A stretch of DNA of 20,407 nt from positions 1 to 20,407 of the IMG/VR virus record IMGVR_UViG_3300030107_006028. One strand, 5' to 3'. Below the pieces are notes generated by a model. That model ran no database searches, was not told the DNA's origin, and was given only the letters and a program-made list of their open reading frames with translations. Shown in pieces: positions 1 through 8,283 of this stretch (its first letter is position 1; each line of letters begins with the position of its first letter). Made by a program: the position numbers and the translations under genes. Source of the stretch: a virus.

Positions 1-270
1 GATGCAGATTTATTTTTAAGATATGATTATGAGAGTGGTGATGCACCTAGACCTGCAGCATATCCTTTTGACTCATCAAAAGTTGTTGCAGTTTATGGAA
101 CATCAACATATGGCACAGGTACATATGGTGGAACATCACAACCCCTTGTTCGTCAACCAGTTGAAGGTTCAGGGTTTGCAGTTGCATTAAGAGTAAACGA
201 TGGTGGCACAACAGCACCATATTCATTAAAAGGTTTTGGATTAGAATATCAAGTAGGAGCAAGAAGATAA
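1..270 (+). CDS. Phage tail protein, C-terminal fragment (tail tubular protein B / stabilisation-protein-like)
   Basis: The frame is open from base 1 to a TAA at 268-270 and gives the last 89 residues of a protein that begins outside the window. The fragment is rich in Gly, Thr, Tyr and Ser, as expected for beta-structured tail proteins. It ends with GFGLEYQVGARR, a kind of ending I associate from memory with the tail tubular or stabilisation protein of marine podoviruses. The fibre gene starts on the base right after its stop, so the two are almost certainly co-transcribed. In T7-like phages the tail tubular B (nozzle) gene also lies near the fibre and internal virion genes, which fits this position. 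Too little is present to be sure of the family; another tail or adhesin protein is possible. Confidence 0.55.
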   Translation, partial: DADLFLRYDYESGDAPRPAAYPFDSSKVVAVYGTSTYGTGTYGGTSQPLVRQPVEGSGFAVALRVNDGGTTAPYSLKGFGLEYQVGARR

Positions 271-3159
271 ATGGGAGCAACGTATACAAGACAGTCCACG
301 TATACTGACGGTGACGTTATACAGGCATCCGATACTAATGACGAGTTTAACCAGTTATTAGCCGCCTTTGCCGCAAGTACAGGACATACACATGATGGCA
401 CTACTGCTGAAGGTGGTCCTATAACTAAAATGCTTGGAACATCACTTACGCTTGGTGATGGCACAGCAGGAACAGATATTACTGTAACCTTTGATGGTGA
501 AAGTAATGATGGTGTTCTTAAATGGATGGAAGATGAAGACTACTTTGAGTTTAGTGATGACATCTTAGTTGCTTCAACAGAAAAGTTACAATTCAGAGAC
601 ACTGCAATATACATTAATTCATCTACAGATGGACAATTAGATTTAGTTGCAGATACAGAAATACAGATTGCGGCCACAACTGTTGATATAAATGGTAACG
701 TTGATATATCAGGAACACTTACAATAGGTAGTGCAGGTATATCAGAAGCAGAATTAGAAATACTTGATGGTGCTACAGTTACAACCACTGAGTTAAATAT
801 AATGGATGGTGACACATCTGCTACTTCAACTACGTTAGCTGATGCTGATAGGGTAGTGGTAAATGATGCTGGCACGATGAAACAAGTTGCATTAACTGAT
901 TTTGAAACATACTTTGAAGGTGCGTTAGATACCTTTAGTTCAGCCATAACTGCTGATGCAGGAGTATCTATTGATAATATTACAATAGATGGCACAGAGA
1001 TAGATTTATCTTCTGGAGATTTGACAGTAGATGTTGCAGGAGATATTAGTCTTGATGCAGATGGTGGTGACATATTTTTTAAAGATGATGGCACAACATT
1101 TGGTAGTGCAACTAATACATCTGGTAACTTAATAATTAAATCAGGAACAACAACAGCATTAACATTTAGTGGTGCTAATGCTACAGTTGCAGGAAATTTA
1201 ACTGTATCAGGTGACTTAACTGTATCAGGTGATGACCTAACTATGGGTACAAACACCAGTGGTCATATTATGGTTGCAGATGGAACTAATTTTAATCCTG
1301 TAGCAGTATCAGGTGATGTAACTATAGCATCAAATGGTGCTGTAACAATAGCAAATGGTGCAGTAGAAACTGCAATGGTAAATGCAAATGTTATTACAGG
1401 ACAAACTGCTGAAACATCTCTTGATACATCTAATGACGTAATACTAATACACGATGCAAGTGCAAGTGCTTTAAGAAAAACTACACTAGCATCTATATCA
1501 TCTGCTCTTGGTGGTATCACAGATGTTGTTGCTGATACTTCACCACAGTTAGGTGGTAATCTAGATACTAACTCACATAATATACTTATTGATGATGCAC
1601 ATTTTATTGCAGACGAAAATGGTAATGAACAGATTATATTTCAAACTACAGCATCTGCTGTCAATCAGATTGATGTAACAAATGCTGCAACAGGTAATTC
1701 ACCTGAAATATCTGCAACAGGTGGTGATACAAACATTAGTTTAAAACTAACACCAAAAGGTTCAGGTCAAGTTTTACTAGATGGTAATGTGGGTATTGAA
1801 TCAGGTACTATTGATTTAAAGAACTCAGGTTCAAGGTCTAAAATTAATTTTTATTGTGAGTCAGGCAATGCTCATGCACAGGCACTTCAAGCTGCACCAC
1901 ACTCAGAAAGTGCATCAAATACTTTAACACTACCAAGTACAGGTGGTGACGTTGATTTAGTTTCAACAGCATCAACTGCTACACTTACAAACAAAAGTTT
2001 AACAGCACCTATTCTTACAGGGTCATCATCTGCAGCAGGTTCAATACTGTTTAAAGAAGATACTGATAATGGAACAAATGCCGTAACTCTTATTGGTCCT
2101 GCATCTACTGCTGATGTAACTGTTACTTTACCAAATTCTGCAGGTACAGTTGCTCTTACCTCTGACATTCCATCTAGTGGTATATCAAGTGGAAATGTGG
2201 CTACTTTTACAAGTGGTGCAGTAGATAATGATTTTTTACGTATTGACGGAACTTCAATAGAAGGTCGTTCTGCAAGTGAAGTATTAAGTGATATTGGTGG
2301 ACAAGCATCATTAACATTTGGAATCAGTAATACCAATGCCGTTAAAATAGACAGCAGTTCTGTAGCTGATGACGAGTTTGCTAGATTTACAGCTAACGGA
2401 TTAGAAAGTAGAAGCACTTCTGAAGTTAGAAGTGATATAGGATTAGGTACGGCAGCCGTATTAGATACTGGAATATCCAATACGAATGTTGCCAAGTTTA
2501 CAACTGGAGTTGCTGATAATGATTTTCTAAGAGTTGACGGTACATCTATTGAAGGTCGTAGTGCTTCAGAAGTTCTTTCTGATATTAGTGCTGCACCTGC
2601 CGCAGGTGATTCAAATATACTAACTGTAGGTGCTTTGGATAGTGGGTCAATTACATCAGGGTTTGGTAGCATTGATATTGGTTCAAGTGCTTTATCAACA
2701 ACAGGTTCTGTAACATTAGGTGCAACATCTTTTGGTGATAATAATATTACAAATGTTGGTAGTATTGCTTTAGATAGCATTGCATCTGATGCAGGAACTG
2801 GAACGGCTATAACATTTAGTGCAGGTAATGTTCCAAACACACAGACAGCAGGGTCACAAACAGGAAACATAACACCTGACTTTTCACAGTATACTAATTT
2901 TATTTTAACGCTTACAGGCAACATTGTATTGCAAGACCCCGGAGATGAAGTAGCAGGACAATCAGGTATCTTTGTATTTATTCAAGATGGAACTGGTAGC
3001 AGAACATTATCTCACGCAGACGATAGATATTTTGTTGCAGGGGGTACATCTATAACACTATCTACAGGTGCTAATGCCATAGATATTGTGCCGTACTTTG
3101 TACAGGCTGATGGCAAAATTCACTTAGGTGCTGCACAAAAAGCATTTGCAGAAGCATAG
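271..3159 (+). CDS. Repeat-rich tail fibre protein, 962 aa
   Basis: Large acidic protein rich in Ser, Thr, Gly, Asp and Ala, with almost no Cys, typical of extended beta-structured phage fibres. The N-terminus (about residues 1-45) has the pattern common at the virion-attachment end of marine phage fibres (GDVIQASDTNDEFNQL, then GHTHDGT). Residues 161-186 are two tandem 13-residue units with the pattern ELxIxDGxT, seen in many phage fibres. Residues 310-316 repeat TVSGDL. Beta modules at about 539-565 and 606-632 resemble each other (APxS/GPAS...VTLPxSxGxV). Residues 637-772 hold three copies of a roughly 39-residue unit ending in SxSEVxSDI. The final 110 residues (from about 853) form a distinct C-terminal domain with TGNIVLQDP and FVFIQDGTGSRTL. 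The ATG lies immediately after the upstream stop, with AGGAG at 255-259. Probable role: host-surface contact, or the shaft of the adsorption apparatus. Long antisense open frames here are by-products of repetitive codon use. Confidence 0.85.
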   Translation: MGATYTRQSTYTDGDVIQASDTNDEFNQLLAAFAASTGHTHDGTTAEGGPITKMLGTSLTLGDGTAGTDITVTFDGESNDGVLKWMEDEDYFEFSDDILVASTEKLQFRDTAIYINSSTDGQLDLVADTEIQIAATTVDINGNVDISGTLTIGSAGISEAELEILDGATVTTTELNIMDGDTSATSTTLADADRVVVNDAGTMKQVALTDFETYFEGALDTFSSAITADAGVSIDNITIDGTEIDLSSGDLTVDVAGDISLDADGGDIFFKDDGTTFGSATNTSGNLIIKSGTTTALTFSGANATVAGNLTVSGDLTVSGDDLTMGTNTSGHIMVADGTNFNPVAVSGDVTIASNGAVTIANGAVETAMVNANVITGQTAETSLDTSNDVILIHDASASALRKTTLASISSALGGITDVVADTSPQLGGNLDTNSHNILIDDAHFIADENGNEQIIFQTTASAVNQIDVTNAATGNSPEISATGGDTNISLKLTPKGSGQVLLDGNVGIESGTIDLKNSGSRSKINFYCESGNAHAQALQAAPHSESASNTLTLPSTGGDVDLVSTASTATLTNKSLTAPILTGSSSAAGSILFKEDTDNGTNAVTLIGPASTADVTVTLPNSAGTVALTSDIPSSGISSGNVATFTSGAVDNDFLRIDGTSIEGRSASEVLSDIGGQASLTFGISNTNAVKIDSSSVADDEFARFTANGLESRSTSEVRSDIGLGTAAVLDTGISNTNVAKFTTGVADNDFLRVDGTSIEGRSASEVLSDISAAPAAGDSNILTVGALDSGSITSGFGSIDIGSSALSTTGSVTLGATSFGDNNITNVGSIALDSIASDAGTGTAITFSAGNVPNTQTAGSQTGNITPDFSQYTNFILTLTGNIVLQDPGDEVAGQSGIFVFIQDGTGSRTLSHADDRYFVAGGTSITLSTGANAIDIVPYFVQADGKIHLGAAQKAFAEA
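751..828 (+). repeat. Tandem 13-codon repeat (ELxIxDGxT) in the fibre gene
   Basis: Two adjacent 39-bp units, 751-789 and 790-828, encode ELEILDGATVTTT and ELNIMDGDTSATS. They share the ELxIxDGxT core. Similar LDG-type repeats occur in many phage fibres, where they build the shaft. The nucleotide copies have diverged, so this is an old protein-level repeat and not a recent duplication. Confidence 0.75.
1198..1233 (+). repeat. 18-bp tandem duplication in the fibre gene
   Basis: Units 1198-1215 and 1216-1233 differ only at the last base and both encode LTVSGD. The near identity at DNA level suggests recent slippage or recombination that adds or removes one beta-strand repeat of the fibre. Confidence 0.85.
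2179..2586 (+). repeat. Three diverged ~120-bp repeats in the fibre gene
   Basis: Units at 2179-2295, 2320-2439 and 2470-2586 encode residues 637-675, 684-723 and 734-772 of the fibre. Each runs GIS(S/N)xN(V/A), a short variable part, a (D/E)F(L/A)R core, then the ending S(A/T)SEVxSDI. Units one and three are closest (NDFLR(I/V)DGTSIEGRSASEVLSDI in both). The middle unit has diverged (DEFARF, LESRSTSEVRSDI). Synonymous differences between units one and three are numerous, so the similarity is maintained at protein level. Confidence 0.85.
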
Positions 3160-3165
3160 GATAAT

Positions 3166-5697
3166 ATGACAGGTTCTAATTCATTTTGGTTTGCTAATCC
3201 ATCAACAGGGTTTTATCCTGAACAAATATCAAATTCGGTAAGATTAACTGGTGATGCTGATGATACAAAGTTTATTTACACTCCTAGTGGAGATGGCAAT
3301 AAAAAAACTTTTACTTTTTCTGTTTGGGTTAAAAGAACTACTTTTGATTCTAGTAATTCAATGGGTCTACTTAATTGTGATAAACACCCTTATGCACCTG
3401 TTCACCACTTATACTTTAATACTGATGATAAATTATACTATTATTGGGGTGATGGTGGTGCTAGTGGAAGTGAAAGTGGTGCTGTTTATGTAGATAGAGA
3501 GTTTAGAGATGTATCATCTTGGTATCACATAGTTTTAAATTATGATACTACACAATCTACTAAAACAGATAGAATTAGAATTTATGTTAATGGTGAAAGA
3601 CAAACTTTAGTTGCTTCTTATAATGGACCACATGGCGACCACTACCCCACAGAAGATTATGTATCTAGCAATGTTAATATGAATGAGGATGGAGTGCCAA
3701 TAATCTTTGGTGCTATGGGCAATGGTGGTTCTTATCTTCGGTTTTTTTCAGGTTATATGGCTGAATTAAATTATATTGATGGCACAAATTATGATGCTGA
3801 TAATTTTGGTCAAACCAAAGAGGGGGTGTGGATACCAAAAGAAATAAGTGGATTATCTTATGGAACACACGGATGTCGTTTAAAATTTCAAGATAGTTCT
3901 AGTTTGGGTGATGACACAAGTGGTGAGGGGAATGATAGAACAGCAAGTAATTTGGTAGCATCAGACCAAGTGCCAGATAGTCCAACTAATAATTTTTGCA
4001 CTTTAAATTCAATAGCACCAGTTATAGCTAATACACCAACATATTCTCAGGGTAATTTAAGAATACAATCAACTTGGGATTCAAATTGGCGAAGTGGTAT
4101 TTCTAATTTTAAGATGACATCTGGTAAATGGTATTTTGAATTTAGACCTATCGGTGGGTCATATCAAATTGTAGGAATAGCATCAGATGAATCAGATGCA
4201 ACTGCTACAAGTGCTACTCAATATTTAGGAAAAACTACTACTGGTTATGGCTATCAATCAAGTGATGGAACTGTTAATAATAATGCTTCTGCTGTTTATA
4301 CAGGTTCTGCTTATGGCACAAGTAATACTATTGGTGTAGCTGTTGATTTAGACAATAATAAACTATACTTTGCTGAAGATAATACATGGCAAAATTCAGG
4401 TGACCCAACTTCTGGTTCAACTGGAACTGGAGCAGTAAGTATAACAGATAAAGATGGTTATTTTATTGTGGTTAGTGTATATGAAACAAGTTCAATAGGT
4501 CAGTTAAATTTTGGTCAAGATTCAACTTTTAAAGGAACAATATCAGCAGGGAATAATGCAGATGGAAATGGTATAGGTGATTTTGTTTATGCTCCTCCGT
4601 CAGGATATTTAGCTTTATGTAGTAGCAATCTGCCAGAACCAACTATAGGACCTAATTCTATTGAACAAGCTGATGATTTTTTTGATATTGTAACTTGGAC
4701 TGGAAATGGGTCATCCCAAAATATTACATCTGCAAATTTTGCATCTGATTTAGTTTGGACAAAAACAACTTCAGGGGGTTCTGATGGTGTTGACCATAAA
4801 ATAATTGATAGTGTTAGAGGTGATACAAAAACATTAGAATCATCATCAACAGACCAAGAAACAACAGATAGTGGTTCAGTATCTAGTATAACATCTACTG
4901 GATTTTCAGTAGGTAATTATGCTGGAGTTAATGCAAGTAGTAGAGGATATATTGCTTGGCTATGGAAAGGTGGCACGACTTCAGGCATAGACACAACAGG
5001 ACAAGATATAACACCTTCTGGCTATACATTTAGTCAAGACGCTGGGTTTAGTATTGTTGCCTATACTGGGAATAAAACTGACCAACAAGGTGTTCCACAT
5101 GGTTTAGGTGCAAAACCTGATTGGGTTGTAATAAAAGATAGAGATAATGGAAGTACACAATGGGTTATAGCATTTCCCCAAATATCAGGAAATGATTATT
5201 ACTATTTTACAAGTGATGCAAAAAGCACGGATAGTGGCAATGTATTTTATTTTACACCAACAACGACAACTGTAGAAATATCTGACCATGATGAGGTAAA
5301 TAAAAATTCAACGAAATATATAATGTATTGTTGGAAAAATGTAGAAAATTATCAAAAAATAGGAACTTACGAAGGAAATGCAAGTGATGACGGCACTTAT
5401 GTTTTTTGTGGTTTTAAACCCAGATTCCTTTGGGTGAAAAATATAGATGCAACTGAATCTGGTGGTGCATCTTGGATTGTTTATGACACAACAAGAAGTT
5501 CAACCAATGTTATGGATGATAGATTATTTTTTAATGCTACTAATGACAATGCTACAAATGCAAACTATAAAATAGATTTTTTATCGAATGGTTTTAAAAT
5601 TAGAGATGGCTCTGCAAACTATGGATTTAACAATGCAAACACCTATGCATTTTATGCTGTAGCTGATCAACCATTTAAATACGCAAACGCAAGATAG
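3166..5697 (+). CDS. Receptor-binding / adhesin-like protein with LamG-like and SPRY-like domains, 843 aa
   Basis: Three regions can be read. Residues about 20-240 resemble a concanavalin A-like LamG domain (FTFSVWVKR, then WYHIVLNYD, then RIRIYVNGERQ). This runs into a block common in marine phage adhesins: an AELNYIDG segment, GVWIPKEISGL, then a region ending TNNFCTLN at 275-281. Residues about 295-490 look SPRY-like (SGKWYFEF, VAVDLDNNKLYFAED, a late LNFGQDSTF). Residues 503-843 hold three related units starting at about 507 (IVTWTGNG), 629 (SIVAYTGN) and 731 (KIGTYEGN). Each continues to a D/FLVWxK-like strand and ends in an aromatic stretch (YIAWLWKGG, YIMYCWKNV, YAFYAVADQP); this is the DUF7483-like pattern as I recall it. 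It starts 7 bp after the fibre gene with only a weak ribosome site. LamG and SPRY folds bind glycans or proteins, so a host-recognition role is likely but inferred. Confidence 0.85.
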   Translation: MTGSNSFWFANPSTGFYPEQISNSVRLTGDADDTKFIYTPSGDGNKKTFTFSVWVKRTTFDSSNSMGLLNCDKHPYAPVHHLYFNTDDKLYYYWGDGGASGSESGAVYVDREFRDVSSWYHIVLNYDTTQSTKTDRIRIYVNGERQTLVASYNGPHGDHYPTEDYVSSNVNMNEDGVPIIFGAMGNGGSYLRFFSGYMAELNYIDGTNYDADNFGQTKEGVWIPKEISGLSYGTHGCRLKFQDSSSLGDDTSGEGNDRTASNLVASDQVPDSPTNNFCTLNSIAPVIANTPTYSQGNLRIQSTWDSNWRSGISNFKMTSGKWYFEFRPIGGSYQIVGIASDESDATATSATQYLGKTTTGYGYQSSDGTVNNNASAVYTGSAYGTSNTIGVAVDLDNNKLYFAEDNTWQNSGDPTSGSTGTGAVSITDKDGYFIVVSVYETSSIGQLNFGQDSTFKGTISAGNNADGNGIGDFVYAPPSGYLALCSSNLPEPTIGPNSIEQADDFFDIVTWTGNGSSQNITSANFASDLVWTKTTSGGSDGVDHKIIDSVRGDTKTLESSSTDQETTDSGSVSSITSTGFSVGNYAGVNASSRGYIAWLWKGGTTSGIDTTGQDITPSGYTFSQDAGFSIVAYTGNKTDQQGVPHGLGAKPDWVVIKDRDNGSTQWVIAFPQISGNDYYYFTSDAKSTDSGNVFYFTPTTTTVEISDHDEVNKNSTKYIMYCWKNVENYQKIGTYEGNASDDGTYVFCGFKPRFLWVKNIDATESGGASWIVYDTTRSSTNVMDDRLFFNATNDNATNANYKIDFLSNGFKIRDGSANYGFNNANTYAFYAVADQPFKYANAR

Positions 5698-5706
5698 GAG
5701 AAAATA

Positions 5707-6264
5707 ATGCCGTGGAAATTAGGCAATACAGTAATTAAAGCAGGTAGCAGTTGGGTTGATGCTAGTAAAATAAGACACCCAAGTAATTGGTCTGTATGGT
5801 CGGATGACCAAAAGAAAGCTGTTGGTCTTGCATGGTCTAACCCATCACCACAAGATGCAGTATTTGATAATCGTTTTTATTCTGGCAGACAAGCAGATGG
5901 CACTTTAATAGAAAAAAGTTTAGCCGATACTCTATGGGTTGATGAAAGTGGTAATCCAAAAAATGACCCTTTAACAGGCAAACAAGGTGTAACAAAAGGA
6001 CTTAAAAATAGTTGGAAAGACAGTACCAAAAAATATGCCCATGCTCTTTTAGAAAAAACAGATTGGTATGTAACTCGCAAAGCTGAATCAAGTACAGCTA
6101 TACCAAGCGATATTTCTACCTACCGAGCCAGTGTTAGAACGGCTACTAAAACAATAGAAGATAAGATAGATGCTTGTGATACTCTTGCTAAATTTATAGC
6201 ATTGTTTGATGTGCCTTCAGGTGGTAAAGCACCGATATATGACTTTCCAGATGAGGTTAGTTAA
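5707..6264 (+). CDS. Conserved fibre-associated protein (possible tail fibre accessory or chaperone), 185 aa
   Basis: A strong AGGAG at 5696-5700 precedes the ATG. The protein starts with MPWKLGNTVIKAGSSWVDAS and IRHPSNW, and has a central motif DNRFYSGRQADGTLIEKSL. Next come DPLTGKQGVTKGLK, a helical stretch with DWYVTRKAE, and a C-terminal helix ending in a GKAPIYDFPDEVS tail. I recognise this layout from memory in marine phages, where it often lies right after fibre genes, but I cannot assign a biochemical function. The position suggests help with fibre folding or attachment, as small genes after fibres do in lambda and T4. That is analogy, not homology I can demonstrate. Its stop overlaps the next start (TAATG, 6262-6266), implying coupled translation. 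Confidence 0.8.
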   Translation: MPWKLGNTVIKAGSSWVDASKIRHPSNWSVWSDDQKKAVGLAWSNPSPQDAVFDNRFYSGRQADGTLIEKSLADTLWVDESGNPKNDPLTGKQGVTKGLKNSWKDSTKKYAHALLEKTDWYVTRKAESSTAIPSDISTYRASVRTATKTIEDKIDACDTLAKFIALFDVPSGGKAPIYDFPDEVS

Positions 6265-6494
6265 TGGAAATTAGTCCTATACTATTTTGGAATGGAATAC
6301 TTACTCTTGTAATAGCCCCTGTTATATGGGTCTTTCGTAGTGTCTTGACAGAAATCAAACGGCTGGATATACTATTAAATAAGACACGTGAAGAGTATGC
6401 CAAAAGAGATGACGTAAAAGAAGAAATGCATAATGTTATAGAACATTTGCAACGTCTTGAAGATAAACTAGATAAAATAATAATGAGTAGATAA
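6264..6494 (+). CDS. Small membrane-anchored coiled-coil protein (possible holin or spanin-like)
   Basis: A 76-aa protein with one hydrophobic segment at about residues 4-25 (SPILFWNGILTLVIAPVIWVF), followed by a highly charged helix (about 27-76) with heptad-like Leu and Ile spacing and many Lys, Glu, Asp and Arg. This is a single N-terminal membrane anchor plus coiled coil. Small proteins of this shape in phage late operons include holins, i-spanins and membrane-bound virion assembly factors. No endolysin is adjacent, and an overlapping o-spanin is not seen, so a lysis role is only a possibility. Its start overlaps the upstream stop and its stop overlaps the next start, both as TAATG, which ties its dose to the virion genes. 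Confidence 0.75.
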   Translation: MEISPILFWNGILTLVIAPVIWVFRSVLTEIKRLDILLNKTREEYAKRDDVKEEMHNVIEHLQRLEDKLDKIIMSR

Positions 6495-7861
6495 TGGCTG
6501 AAGAACAAGAAAAAGATGAATCAACAGTACCGTCTTACATAAATCCTAGAGGGGAGTTATCTAAAGTCATAACAGGTGATGTTGAATCTGTGCAAACAAC
6601 ACCGACTTTAATTCAAGGGGATACTCAAGAAACAACAATGCCAACCCAACAAACGTTGGGAACTATGGGGCAAGATCTTACAACTGGAACTGTTAACCAA
6701 CAAAATTTAAAAGTTACTCCTTCCGTACAAGATCAAAATTTAGGTCAAATTGCAAGCATTGAGTCTGTACTTGAAGATGTAGAAAATTTAGGGGGAGCAG
6801 ATTTTGTTACAAAAGAACAACCTTCTTACGCTATAGGGGATATACAAGGACAACTATCAGAGGGAGCTTTAGCTCAAGCCCAAACAGAAAATTTAGATCC
6901 TAGAGGAACAGTACGATATCAATTAGGTGAATTGATGGAAAGTCTTGAAGACGGTAAGCCACTACCTGCATGGGCTTCCCCTGCTGTAAGAAAAGTTACA
7001 GCGATAATGAACCAACGAGGTATGGGGGCATCATCTATGGCAGCGTCAGCCATGATACAGGCTGTAATGGAATCAGGTATACCGATTGCAAGTGCTGATG
7101 CACAAGCATATCAACGTATTCAGTTGCAAAACTTATCAAACAAACAAGCAACAGCGTTAAAAAATGCGGCAACAATTGCATCAATGGACACAGCTAATTT
7201 GAATGCTCGCTTAACAGGGGCTGTACACAATGCACGAAATTTTCTTGCGATTGATACTAAAAACATGGATAATGAACAAAAAGCAAAGTTGTTAAATTAT
7301 CAATCCCTTGTTCAAGGAGCATTTACGGATGCAGCACAAGAAAACACAAGAAAATCTATTAATGCAAAAACCGAAGCTCAAGTAGATATGTTTTATGATG
7401 AATTAGCATCACAAATTGAATCAGCTAACGCTAACAGAGTAGCGGCTATTGAGCAGTTTGAAATATCAGAGGGTAATGCTTTAAATCAGTTTAGTAGACA
7501 GATGGTTGATTCACGTGATAAGTTTGATGCAAATATGAAATTTGCTATTGATCAATCAAACGTTGTATGGCGAAGAGAAGTTAACACAGCTAACACGGCT
7601 GTTCAAAATGAAAGCAATAGAATAAATGTGCAAAATCAATATAATGCTATGCAAAGTGCTTTGAACTCTTTATGGCAATACTACAGAGATAACGCTTCTT
7701 TTAATTTTACTAAATCAGAAAACATAGAAAATAGAAAACACGCCGTAGGTCTTTTGGCTTTAGAAAATTCATACAATAGAGATATATTAAATGAACAAGA
7801 AAAAGGAGATCTAGTAGAACTTCTTGGTTCGTGGGTAATTAATTGGAGTAAGAGAGCATAA
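6494..7861 (+). CDS. Putative internal virion protein, 455 aa
   Basis: The first ~110 residues are low-complexity and rich in Thr, Gln, Gly and Glu, probably disordered. From about 130 the protein is helical. A segment KVTAIMNQRGMGASSMAASAM (about 167-187) is rich in small residues. It is followed by long Ala-, Asn- and Gln-rich helices (about 200-430) with little hydrophobic core, suggesting extended coiled-coil assembly. This composition resembles internal core or DNA-ejection proteins of podoviruses (compare T7 gp14, P22 gp7), but I see no diagnostic motif. It heads a run of five genes ending in two very large ones, which matches the layout of ejectosome gene clusters. The start is fixed by TAATG at 6492-6496; the ribosome site is weak, so coupling is likely. 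Confidence 0.75.
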   Translation: MAEEQEKDESTVPSYINPRGELSKVITGDVESVQTTPTLIQGDTQETTMPTQQTLGTMGQDLTTGTVNQQNLKVTPSVQDQNLGQIASIESVLEDVENLGGADFVTKEQPSYAIGDIQGQLSEGALAQAQTENLDPRGTVRYQLGELMESLEDGKPLPAWASPAVRKVTAIMNQRGMGASSMAASAMIQAVMESGIPIASADAQAYQRIQLQNLSNKQATALKNAATIASMDTANLNARLTGAVHNARNFLAIDTKNMDNEQKAKLLNYQSLVQGAFTDAAQENTRKSINAKTEAQVDMFYDELASQIESANANRVAAIEQFEISEGNALNQFSRQMVDSRDKFDANMKFAIDQSNVVWRREVNTANTAVQNESNRINVQNQYNAMQSALNSLWQYYRDNASFNFTKSENIENRKHAVGLLALENSYNRDILNEQEKGDLVELLGSWVINWSKRA

Positions 7862-8277
7862 TGGATAAAGCATTTAGTTTTTTAGAATCTCTACTTGGTG
7901 TTCCTTATCAAATATTTAAGGATACAACTGATGTAGTTTTTGGGGGCAAACAGTCCAAAGAAAATACTGTAAATTTTTTAGGAAGAACTTTGGGCGAAGC
8001 TATACAAAGCACAAGTGATAAGAATGTTGAGGAATCAGCAAAGTTATTAGATTCGGCTGCAACCCTAATTAAAAGCACACCATCAACAACAGCACAAATG
8101 GCACAAGGACAACCTCTTACATTCAATGATCCACGGTTAAGCACTGCTATGAGAAACCTTATAAATAAAACAAATAACAGAGAATTATTAGAAATTATCT
8201 CTCGTGCTAATTACACACCAAAAGCAGTACGACCTTCTAATCCTACTATACGAGTAACACCTACAAAATTTGGATAA
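7861..8277 (+). CDS. Hypothetical virion-cluster protein, 138 aa
   Basis: I do not recognise a family. The N-terminus (MDKAFSFLESLLGVPYQIF) could form an amphipathic helix. The middle is helical (GRTLGEAIQ, then KLLDSAATLIKS), and the C-terminus is basic and proline-rich (PKAVRPSNPTIRVTPTKFG). The start overlaps the upstream stop as TAATG (7859-7863). The next gene begins 6 bp later. Genes on both sides look like internal virion proteins, so a minor structural role is the simplest guess. Confidence 0.65.
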   Translation: MDKAFSFLESLLGVPYQIFKDTTDVVFGGKQSKENTVNFLGRTLGEAIQSTSDKNVEESAKLLDSAATLIKSTPSTTAQMAQGQPLTFNDPRLSTAMRNLINKTNNRELLEIISRANYTPKAVRPSNPTIRVTPTKFG

Positions 8278-8283
8278 AATATT

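Noticed and set aside
540-1256. Antisense open frame of 238 codons opposite the fibre gene
   Set aside because: Same cause as the other antisense frame: codon bias of a low-complexity fibre. No plausible domain, and it lies wholly within a well-supported gene.
1887-2924. Antisense open frame of 345 codons opposite the fibre gene
   Set aside because: The product is a Val/Ser/Pro/Leu-rich low-complexity chain. It mirrors the repetitive Thr/Gly/Ala/Asp codons of the fibre, which produce few antisense stops. There is no supporting context for a gene here.
3251-3493. Plus-strand 80-codon frame inside the adhesin gene
   Set aside because: Hydrophobic, Leu/Val-rich out-of-frame reading of the adhesin; no ribosome site and fully contained in a confident gene.
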